DNA of 12,422 nt from contig MFGM01000013.1 of the NCBI GenBank assembly GCA_001778275.1, forward strand, positions 1 through 12,422, given 5' to 3'. The notes beneath the pieces were generated by a model. That model saw only the letters and a list, made by a program, of their open reading frames with translations. It did no database searches and was not told the origin of the DNA. The stretch's first letter is position 1, and each line of letters starts with the position of its first letter. The translations under genes were made by a program, and so were the position numbers. The stretch comes from Candidatus Falkowbacteria bacterium RIFOXYC2_FULL_48_21. Lineage in GTDB: Bacteria > Patescibacteriota > Patescibacteriia > UBA11705 > JABHMO01. This document shows positions 1-4,626 of this stretch, in pieces.

Positions 1-1
1 G

Positions 2-427
2 GTGTGTGGCGCCGGAATGCTTTTGGCCGTACTTACCATTTCTACTGTCATCTCAACCATGAACAACTATTCCGATCAGCTCGCGGATTCGCAAAAGTTG
101 GTTCAGTTGCGCGGAGTGCAGGAAATCCGACTGACGCAGGCGACGGAACTGACGAACGAATTTCGTCAAGCGCTCACGGAAAAATATCCGGAGCACGAAA
201 AGGCGATTTTTCAAAACTTCAAGCCGCAAAATCTGCTCGTATATCTCGCGACCTATCCGCAGTTGCAGGCGCTCTCCGGAATGCAGGATTTGGTCAAGCG
301 CACGCAAGAACTTTGGAGCGGCTACTACGGCGTCCAGGAAGAACAGCAGGCTCTGCTCGCGACCATGCGCTTCAGAGCGATTGATCCATGGTTGCTCAAC
401 TGGTTTATCCCGAATCCGCCCGAATAA
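2..427 (+). CDS. LemA-like membrane-anchored protein, 5' end cut by the window
   Basis: The frame is open from the left edge, so the true start may lie outside the window. A possible internal ATG is at 17. The N-terminus is hydrophobic (about residues 6-18) and fits a membrane anchor. It is followed by a helical, charged region. The segments YPEHEKAIF (about residues 61-69) and LATYPQLQAL (about 82-91) resemble the LemA pattern 'GYxxHE...' followed by 'NYPxLKAxxxFxxL'. The stretch between the two landmarks is shorter than in typical LemA proteins. The C-terminus (WFIPNPPE) replaces the usual 'FPxxLxA' end. LemA proteins are membrane-anchored helical bundles of unclear function. The family call is my pattern match and is moderate at best. 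The protein could instead be an unrelated coiled-coil membrane protein. The gene is followed directly by a perfect GC hairpin. Confidence 0.45.
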   Translation: MCGAGMLLAVLTISTVISTMNNYSDQLADSQKLVQLRGVQEIRLTQATELTNEFRQALTEKYPEHEKAIFQNFKPQNLLVYLATYPQLQALSGMQDLVKRTQELWSGYYGVQEEQQALLATMRFRAIDPWLLNWFIPNPPE

Positions 428-437
428 CAACCACTGC

Positions 438-508
438 GCCCCGCCGCTCGCGAGCGGCGGGGCCTCACTTGCGGAATCAAGTTTTAGGATTTGATTTTGG
501 AAGCGAGG
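438..508 (+). other. Intergenic double stem-loop (module 1)
   Basis: The first hairpin (438-463) is a perfect 13-bp palindrome, GCCCCGCCGCTCG and its complement, with no unpaired loop bases. The second (463-508) pairs 463-480 with 491-508. It has two mismatches and two G:T pairs around a 10-nt loop (481-490). Neither is followed by a T run, so neither is a standard intrinsic terminator. RNA processing or 3'-end protection is possible. Similar pairs of stem-loops occupy the next two intergenic gaps. Confidence 0.6.
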
Positions 509-533
509 GGTTCATTAACAAAGGAGGGTGTCA

Positions 534-1073
534 ATGGGAAAAATTACACTGGGCCAGATGGAAAGACTTATCGCCATAGCCAACACCGGCCTCATCAACG
601 AGGGAAACTTTGAAGCATTCCTGCTCAACCCGAACGGCTTTGTCGCGGGAGCCGGCATTTATCCTATTGTGATCGATTATGGCATGTCATTGGAGATGAT
701 GCTTGAGGCTGGTGAATATTGCAATTTCGACGGATACATAAAAGAAAAATATCCCGTTCCGAGCGGACTGGTTGGAAAAAAAGAAATGTTGGTAAGCCGC
801 ATAATAAACCCGCCAAAAACGAAAAACATACTCGAAGCTGTAGCTTATATGGGAGCGCACCATGTGCGTTCCGCGACCGTGTATGAACTTCTCGCTTTTG
901 GTGCGACTTATCCCGAGATACAAAAACTGACCGATGTTTGGGTAATTGATGTTCGAGGTGGCTTCACGCCGGTTCTAACTGCGTGGGAAGAAAGAAGGTA
1001 CCTCCGGTTCAACTGCATCGAGTGCCTCGACGGTAAAAGACCCGGGCAGCATTTTCTCGTCGTTGGCGAGTAA
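534..1073 (+). CDS. Small orphan protein of a family recurrent in Patescibacteria
   Basis: This is a 179-aa soluble protein of unknown function. I chose the ATG at 534 over the in-frame GTG at 528 because AAGGAGGG (521-528) lies at normal spacing from the ATG and overlaps the GTG. The N-terminal helix (ITLGQMERLIAIANTG) is followed by a linker, then the segment IYPIVIDYGMSLEMMLEAG (about residues 42-60), then ATVYELLAFGATYPEIQ (about 118-134), and a beta-rich end with GQHFLVVG. From memory, many Patescibacteria encode paralogues with this order: a 'DYxxSLxxMIxAGxY' box, an 'ATxxELLAxGxxYP' box and a variable, aromatic-rich C-terminus ending in a 'CRFLAV'-like strand. The C-terminus recalls C-type-lectin-like ligand domains, but that is inference. 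The gene opens a run of five small genes and has a leader nearly identical to that of the next gene. Confidence 0.75.
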   Translation: MGKITLGQMERLIAIANTGLINEGNFEAFLLNPNGFVAGAGIYPIVIDYGMSLEMMLEAGEYCNFDGYIKEKYPVPSGLVGKKEMLVSRIINPPKTKNILEAVAYMGAHHVRSATVYELLAFGATYPEIQKLTDVWVIDVRGGFTPVLTAWEERRYLRFNCIECLDGKRPGQHFLVVGE

Positions 1074-1082
1074 GACAACATC

Positions 1083-1145
1083 GCGCCCCGATCTCATTTC
1101 GGGGCGCCTCTACCCGCGCCATGCAAAAAAGTGGATGGCGCGGGT
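1083..1145 (+). other. Intergenic double stem-loop (module 2)
   Basis: Hairpin one pairs GCGCCCCGA (1083-1091) with TCGGGGCGC (1099-1107) around a 7-nt loop. Hairpin two pairs ACCCGCGCCAT (1112-1122) with ATGGCGCGGGT (1135-1145), a perfect 11-bp stem with a 12-nt A-rich loop. No T run follows. The junction GCGCCTCTACCCGC is nearly the same as GCGCCCTTACCCGC in the next gap, so the two modules look related. Confidence 0.65.
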
Positions 1146-1174
1146 GGGGTGGTTCATTTACAAAGGAGACAAAC

Positions 1175-1678
1175 ATGGCAAAAGTTTCCACCGACACAAC
1201 CGTCACACTGTACAAGTTCCGCTGTTCGTGTGATCGAGAACACGGGAAAGAAGATTGGGGGCGACACTGTGGTCGTTGCGGGGCAGAGGTGTTGAAGGTC
1301 GCCGCGGGGAAAGAACAAATCGGACATACCGACAGTTTTTGTCCGCTTTGTAATCATCGAATGACCTATCCGAAAAATTACCTATCCGCATCGAATCGCT
1401 ATTATTGTGACAATTGCAAAGAATCGTATCCCTCTGGTTCTGTCCTGGAATTTCGCAGGCCAAAGTGCCAAGTCTGCGGTAATGAATTGAATCCGCGGTA
1501 TGATAAGTTTTGTGAAGGCTGTGGTGCGGACATCGAAACAGCGCTCACGGTTCCCGATCCAAAGACTTTGTCATGGTTCAAGCGGAACGGCGTTTTTGTC
1601 TGGTTGGCAATCGTCATTGCCGCAAATATCATGCTGGTGGGCGGATTGGTTTGGTTGGTTGTCAAAGTATTCGGATGA
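1175..1678 (+). CDS. Triple zinc-ribbon protein with C-terminal membrane anchor
   Basis: This is a 167-aa protein. The ATG at 1175 is preceded by AAAGGAGA, and the leader 1153-1168 matches the leader of the previous gene at 15 of 16 positions. Three zinc-ribbon-like modules are visible as cysteine pairs: C17/C19 with C32/C35; C56/C59 with C78/C81; and C98/C101 with C113/C116. The last, CQVCG...FCEGCG, is a typical short zinc ribbon. A single strong hydrophobic segment (about residues 139-164) lies at the C-terminus with only a short tail. This predicts a tail-anchored protein with the ribbons in the cytoplasm. Such ribbons usually mediate structural, nucleic-acid or protein contacts. No enzymatic domain is visible and I do not recognise a named family. 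Confidence 0.8.
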   Translation: MAKVSTDTTVTLYKFRCSCDREHGKEDWGRHCGRCGAEVLKVAAGKEQIGHTDSFCPLCNHRMTYPKNYLSASNRYYCDNCKESYPSGSVLEFRRPKCQVCGNELNPRYDKFCEGCGADIETALTVPDPKTLSWFKRNGVFVWLAIVIAANIMLVGGLVWLVVKVFG

Positions 1679-1692
1679 CGAAAAAAAACAAC

Positions 1693-1761
1693 GCGCTTTT
1701 ATGCACTAGTGCATGGAAGCGCCCTTACCCGCATGATTCAGTGCGAATTGGAGAATGCGGG
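1693..1761 (+). other. Intergenic double stem-loop (module 3)
   Basis: Hairpin one (1693-1722) pairs 14 bases on each side, including two G:T pairs, and contains the perfect 14-bp palindrome ATGCACTAGTGCAT (1701-1714). Hairpin two pairs CCCGCAT (1728-1734) with ATGCGGG (1755-1761), with an inner ATTC/GAAT stem (1736-1739 with 1745-1748). The layout and junction sequence match module 2. There is no T run. Confidence 0.6.
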
Positions 1762-1795
1762 CGAGATGATCGTTGACAATTTCAAAGGAGAAGAA

Positions 1796-2062
1796 ATGAA
1801 AAGTAAATCCATTGACCGGCGTTGGTGGTGCTTGTGCTTGCTAACGGTTGTCCTCTATTTGTTGGTCGAAGTGGCGTGCGTCAATGGGCTATATAATCTT
1901 TGGGCGCCGCCGCCGATAAAGTTGGTGTTTCTTTCTTGGTTTTCGTATTTTTCGCATTGTTTTTTTAGAATTGTCATGTCACTCTGCTTCGTGATGTTCA
2001 TGGTACCAATACCGATTGGCTTGTTCAGCACCATACGATTATTGAAAAAGTTGCCTGATTAA
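1796..2062 (+). CDS. Small two-helix membrane protein, unknown function
   Basis: This is an 88-aa protein. The ATG at 1796 follows AAAGGAG (1784-1790) at 5-nt spacing. The sequence begins with a basic stretch (MKSKSIDRR). It then has a hydrophobic segment at about residues 10-32, a short loop rich in Pro, Trp and Asn (YNLWAPPP), and a second, aromatic-rich hydrophobic segment at about residues 42-78. It ends in the basic tail LLKKLPD. This predicts a hairpin of two transmembrane helices with both ends in the cytoplasm. No family is recognised. Its place beside a tail-anchored zinc-ribbon protein suggests a shared membrane setting, but nothing more can be said. Confidence 0.65.
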   Translation: MKSKSIDRRWWCLCLLTVVLYLLVEVACVNGLYNLWAPPPIKLVFLSWFSYFSHCFFRIVMSLCFVMFMVPIPIGLFSTIRLLKKLPD

Positions 2063-2089
2063 TCAGATGGTTCCGGCTCGCGGATCAGG
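2054..2089 (+). other. Stem-loop overlapping a stop codon
   Basis: CCTGAT (2054-2059) pairs with ATCAGG (2084-2089), with an inner CCG/CGG stem (about 2073-2083). The 12-bp palindrome CTGATTAATCAG (2055-2066) contains the TAA stop of the upstream gene. It lies where the double stem-loops lie in earlier gaps but is not clearly the same module. There is no T run. Confidence 0.4.
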
Positions 2090-2123
2090 GTCAAATGGCG
2101 AACATAAACAACGGAGGGACAAC

Positions 2124-2462
2124 ATGAAAACTCTCGGCCTTTTCGTCAACGATGCCATGTACGGTTCACTCAAACGCCTCCATTACTTCGTGCTGGAGAA
2201 ACGCGCGGATAATCCTGATTTGGAGAAAGTGGCGGAAGTATTTGTGCTTGCGAGGGGGCGGTATGCCGCTGCAGGCATCGGGTGGCTAAAAATTCAGGTA
2301 TTGTATGGTGACCTTGTCGATGAAGTCACTGGGATAAGATATGCGCCTCAACAAAAGATGATCATCGAAAAAGGCAAGCTTGAATCCATCAATCTGCGCG
2401 CAGATGAAATAACAATTTGCCTGGTGACTTATCTGTACGGCGCTTGGCGAAATGACGACTGA
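2124..2462 (+). CDS. Hypothetical protein, 112 aa
   Basis: The start is the ATG at 2124, preceded by ACGGAGGG (2111-2118). An upstream in-frame extension to 2067 lacks such a site. The protein is soluble with mixed alpha/beta character. It has an N-terminal strand (KTLGLFVNDAMYG), a helical stretch DLEKVAEVFVLARGRYAA (about residues 32-49), a strand region and a hydrophobic C-terminal end (ITICLVTYLYGAW). No motif or family is recognised. It is probably co-transcribed with its neighbours, because no terminator with a T run lies between 534 and 2857. Confidence 0.6.
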   Translation: MKTLGLFVNDAMYGSLKRLHYFVLEKRADNPDLEKVAEVFVLARGRYAAAGIGWLKIQVLYGDLVDEVTGIRYAPQQKMIIEKGKLESINLRADEITICLVTYLYGAWRNDD

Positions 2463-2504
2463 TTGAAGGTTTGTCTAAATAACTTATTCAAATGGAGGAA
2501 CACC

Positions 2505-2840
2505 ATGAAAATCGAAATTCCGCCCGTTGTTTTGAGTGAGGCGCGCGAAGGCGGAGAAATTCTCTTCGCCATGGAGGTGAAAGATATCCGGTTTATGAAT
2601 GATGGCTCGTCAATTCACGGCCGAGTCATGGCTCGCCGAAACACAAGCGACAACAATGTGCCGATTGACGTGTTCATTACATGGTACAAAAAAGATAATT
2701 ACAGCGAGATTGTCGGCACAATCCGAAATGCCTTTGCCAATCAGGGCGAACTGGTCAGCCGCGACATTCTGCAAAAACTCTGCGCGCCGTTCGTGGCCGA
2801 GTGCGAGCGATTGAGTCGCGAGTATGAAAGGGCGAGGTGA
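2505..2840 (+). CDS. Hypothetical protein, 111 aa
   Basis: The ATG at 2505 follows ATGGAGGAA, a good ribosome site. An N-terminal beta-rich half (residues 1-70, with VFITWYKK) is followed by helices. The last, at about residues 84-111, is charged and amphipathic (LVSRDILQKLCAPFVAECERLSREYERAR, read here as a helix). No signal peptide, membrane segment or known motif is seen. It is the last gene of the small-gene run and is followed 16 bases later by a strong intrinsic terminator. Its function is unknown. Confidence 0.6.
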   Translation: MKIEIPPVVLSEAREGGEILFAMEVKDIRFMNDGSSIHGRVMARRNTSDNNVPIDVFITWYKKDNYSEIVGTIRNAFANQGELVSRDILQKLCAPFVAECERLSREYERAR

Positions 2841-2856
2841 GGAATTAGAAAATGAT

Positions 2857-2888
2857 GCTCCGAACCCATCGCGGTTCGGGGCTTTTTT
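2857..2888 (+). terminator. Rho-independent terminator closing the small-gene run
   Basis: GCTCCGAACC (2857-2866) pairs with GGTTCGGGGC (2873-2882), including one T:G pair, around a 6-nt loop. Six T residues follow (2883-2888). Confidence 0.9.
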
Positions 2889-2909
2889 GTCATAGAAAAC
2901 CAACGAAAT

Positions 2910-2939
2910 AATCAAACTAATCATCAGAATCAGCGAATC
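2910..2939 (+). repeat. Phased AATC array upstream of a promoter (array 1)
   Basis: AATC begins at 2910, 2919, 2928 and 2936, giving steps of 9, 9 and 8 bp. The array lies between a terminator and the -35 box of the next gene, and the last word starts 15 bp before that box. Two related arrays lie at 3776 and 6369. Confidence 0.55.
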
Positions 2940-2950
2940 ATATGTAAAAT

Positions 2951-2980
2951 TTGACAACACCTTGGACGATAAATTATAAT
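2951..2980 (+). promoter_or_regulatory. Consensus sigma70-type promoter for a leaderless gene
   Basis: TTGACA (2951-2956) and TATAAT (2975-2980) are perfect hexamers separated by 18 bp. Transcription would begin near 2987, only a couple of bases before the ATG at 2989. Confidence 0.85.
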
Positions 2981-2988
2981 GTCACCAT

Positions 2989-3240
2989 ATGAAGAAAAAA
3001 TCAAAACCAACATTCAAGGCGACCATTGACAGTAAAGAATTCAACCGCCTAAAAAACGATTCAATAACGAAAGAGTATGTCAACAACAAACTGGCCGACA
3101 TGCGCAGAATCATGACGACGCTGACGCGCAAGGAAAATGAAAAATTCAATGCGCTGATTGAAATTTTAACGATGCGGAAAGCAATCACCGCCGAAGACGC
3201 GGACAAGGTTTTGCGGATGCAACCATTCGCCTTGATATAA
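2989..3240 (+). CDS. Small helical protein, 83 aa, probably leaderless mRNA
   Basis: The protein is highly charged and Lys-rich at its N-terminus (MKKKSKPTFKATIDSKEF). It then forms a long predicted helix or coiled coil from about residue 28 to 64 (YVNNKLADMRRIMTTLTR onward), followed by a short helical end (AITAEDADKVLRMQ). There is no ribosome site before the ATG at 2989. A perfect promoter places the RNA start at or just before the ATG, so translation without a leader is likely. The gene stands alone between two terminators. Its function is unknown. Its promoter layout matches that of the coiled-coil gene at 3872, suggesting joint control. Confidence 0.7.
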   Translation: MKKKSKPTFKATIDSKEFNRLKNDSITKEYVNNKLADMRRIMTTLTRKENEKFNALIEILTMRKAITAEDADKVLRMQPFALI

Positions 3241-3254
3241 ACACAATAATCATT

Positions 3255-3279
3255 CCCGCGAGCATAGCTTGCGGGTTTT
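3255..3279 (+). terminator. Intrinsic terminator after the 83-aa gene
   Basis: CCCGCGAGC (3255-3263) pairs with GCTTGCGGG (3267-3275), with one G:T pair and a 3-nt loop, followed by TTTT. Confidence 0.8.
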
Positions 3280-3328
3280 GATTTCGCAACGGCTTCTGTT
3301 TTGGTACGAAATTTTGTGTCGCATACTC

Positions 3329-3357
3329 TTGCTTAAATTTTTCCATCGTGATATACT
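3329..3357 (+). promoter_or_regulatory. Promoter of the thioredoxin-like gene
   Basis: TTGCTT (3329-3334) and TATACT (3352-3357) are spaced by 17 bp. This gives a leader of about 34 nt that contains AAGGAGG before the GTG start. Confidence 0.7.
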
Positions 3358-3397
3358 CCTGCCGTCCATTGCTCACAACAACCCAAGGAGGTTACTC

Positions 3398-3715
3398 GTG
3401 GCGGTACGAATCATTGAAACAACGGACGCGCAACTGACACCGAGTCTGCTCGCAAAAATGGCCGAGGTTCTTGTTTTCTACTTTGATTCCCGCTCACACG
3501 TGGGCCGAGATCAAAAATTGGAGCTGGCCAAGTTCCTTTCATTCACCGGCCGCAAAGCGCTGGCCATCGATGTGCCGCGCCAACAACAAGAAGATCCGAA
3601 TCGGCCGGTGCGTCTCAATCGGCTGCCCACGCTGGCGCTGTTTCAGCACGGCACCTGCGTGCGCAAAGTCGAAGGGCTCGTGCGCTTCAACCAAATCGGC
3701 AAACAACTTTTCTAG
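3398..3715 (+). CDS. Thioredoxin-fold protein lacking the CXXC motif
   Basis: This is a 105-aa protein starting at GTG 3398, six bases after AAGGAGG (3385-3391). The upstream in-frame extension crosses the promoter and terminator region and is not coding. Its core follows the thioredoxin plan: a helix, the strand VLVFYFDS, a helix (DQKLELAKFLSFTG), the strand ALAIDVP, and then LNRLPTLALFQHGTCVRKVEG (residues 73-93). The last segment corresponds to thioredoxin's cis-proline strand 'GIPTLLLFKNG' and the following turn, with P77 as the probable cis-proline. Where thioredoxin has CGPC this protein has S33-H-V-G36. It therefore cannot perform dithiol exchange in the usual way. The single cysteine (C87) is elsewhere. 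A chaperone-like, binding or regulatory role is more likely. The fold call is by pattern only. Confidence 0.75.
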   Translation: MAVRIIETTDAQLTPSLLAKMAEVLVFYFDSRSHVGRDQKLELAKFLSFTGRKALAIDVPRQQQEDPNRPVRLNRLPTLALFQHGTCVRKVEGLVRFNQIGKQLF

Positions 3716-3723
3716 CACCCATC

Positions 3724-3748
3724 CCCCGCGCCACGCCGCGGGGTTTTT
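3724..3748 (+). terminator. Intrinsic terminator after the thioredoxin-like gene
   Basis: CCCCGCG (3724-3730) pairs with CGCGGGG (3737-3743) around a 6-nt loop, followed by five T residues. Confidence 0.9.
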
Positions 3749-3775
3749 CTTTCATAGGTCAACAAAAGAAAAACC

Positions 3776-3813
3776 AATCCTATAATCCGCATAATCATAT
3801 TAATCAATGAATC
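3776..3813 (+). repeat. Phased AATC array upstream of a promoter (array 2)
   Basis: AATC begins at 3776, 3784, 3793, 3802 and 3810 (steps 8, 9, 9, 8). The last word starts 14 bp before the -35 box. The setting after a terminator and a TCATAG-containing segment is the same as in array 1. Confidence 0.55.
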
Positions 3814-3823
3814 CCGGTCTTTT

Positions 3824-3852
3824 TTGACGCTTGTTTTTATTTTTGCTATCAT
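3824..3852 (+). promoter_or_regulatory. Promoter of the repeat-rich coiled-coil gene
   Basis: TTGACG (3824-3829) and TATCAT (3847-3852) are spaced by 17 bp. The RNA would start near 3859, leaving about 13 nt before the ATG at 3872 and no ribosome site. Confidence 0.7.
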
Positions 3853-3871
3853 ATTGTTGAAGTAAAAAAAT

Positions 3872-4549
3872 ATGGAAAAAGAAATAACAACAAAAGAGTT
3901 GGCTGACATCATGCAAACAGGCTTCGCGAGCGCAGAAAAGCGCACAGACGATAAAATAAAAGAGTTGGCTGACATTGTGCAATCCGGCTTCGCAGGAGCG
4001 GAAAAGCGCACAGACGATAAGATACAAGAGTTGGCTGATATTGTGCAATCCGGCTTCGCAGGAGCGGAAAAGCGCACAGACGATAAAATAAAAGAGTTGG
4101 CTGACATTGTGCAATCCGGCTTCGCAGGAGCGGAAAAGCGCACAGACGATAAAATAAAAGAGTTGGCTGATGTTGTGCAATCCGGTTTTGCGGGAGCGGA
4201 GAAGCGCACGGATGAGAAAATCGAAGATCTCGCTGTGACGATCGGCGGATGTTTTGAAAACATGGAAACGAGGATGACGGAAAAATTTGATGAGCTGGAG
4301 GCTAAAATGGCCACGAAAGAAGACCTGAAGCGGTTTGCCACAAAGGAAGATTTGGCGGGACTGGAAAACCGTATAGACGAAGTAGAGTCTAACCTTGGCG
4401 CCAAGATTGATGTTGTCCGAAGTGATGTTGAGGACGTGAAGGAGGCGATAGCAAAAATCGACGCGCGGGACAAGGCCGACACCGATGCGATCGTTGGCGA
4501 TGTGATTGAATTACGGCAGAGAGTAGAGTCGCTGGAAGCGCGGCCGTAA
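3872..4549 (+). CDS. Coiled-coil protein built from 22-residue tandem repeats
   Basis: This is a 225-aa, highly charged, fully helical protein with no cysteine-based or catalytic motif. Residues 8-117 are five tandem copies of a 22-residue unit, KELADIVQSGFAGAEKRTDD plus KI. Residues 118-139 are a diverged sixth copy (EDLAVTIGGCFENMETRMTEKF). The remainder contains two 'ATKEDL' units (about 145-161) and a heptad-type coiled coil up to LRQRVESLEARP. 'TKEDL...' units followed by a long coiled coil are common in small Patescibacteria proteins of unknown function. No membrane segment is seen, so a cytoplasmic filament or spacer is likely. There is no ribosome site before the ATG. The gene converges on the PilB-like gene, with a shared terminator between them. 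Confidence 0.8.
   Translation: MEKEITTKELADIMQTGFASAEKRTDDKIKELADIVQSGFAGAEKRTDDKIQELADIVQSGFAGAEKRTDDKIKELADIVQSGFAGAEKRTDDKIKELADVVQSGFAGAEKRTDEKIEDLAVTIGGCFENMETRMTEKFDELEAKMATKEDLKRFATKEDLAGLENRIDEVESNLGAKIDVVRSDVEDVKEAIAKIDARDKADTDAIVGDVIELRQRVESLEARP
3893..4288 (+). repeat. 66-bp tandem repeat inside the coiled-coil gene
   Basis: The units start at 3893, 3959, 4025, 4091 and 4157, with a diverged unit at 4223-4288. The units at 3959, 4025 and 4091 differ at only a few bases, including synonymous sites. This implies recent duplication or ongoing homogenisation. The unit length is a multiple of three, so copy-number change keeps the frame. Confidence 0.9.
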
Positions 4550-4577
4550 CGATCTTTTGATTAACTTTTATCAATTC

Positions 4578-4604
4578 AAAAACGCGGCTCATTCAGCCGC
4601 GTTT
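4578..4604. terminator. Bidirectional terminator between convergent genes
   Basis: AAACGCGGCT (4580-4589) pairs with AGCCGCGTTT (4595-4604) around a 5-nt loop. An A run on the left and TTT on the right allow termination in both directions, serving the + gene ending at 4549 and the - gene ending at 4627. Confidence 0.85.
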
Positions 4605-4626
4605 GTTGTTGTTACAAATGTTAAGT

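Noticed and set aside
438..1761. Integron-type attC sites between the small genes
   Set aside because: The stem-loops and unrelated small genes invite this reading. I find no GTTRRRY/RYYYAAC core pair at the ends of the hairpins and no integrase in the window.
1773..1778. TTGACA box before the 88-aa membrane-protein gene
   Set aside because: The ribosome site and start codon follow within 18 bp, leaving no room for a -10 box and transcription start upstream of the gene.
3712..4482. Long antisense frame of 256 codons
   Set aside because: It is the mirror of the tandem-repeat coiled-coil gene. It stays open because the repeat unit has few stops on that strand, and it has no ribosome site or promoter.
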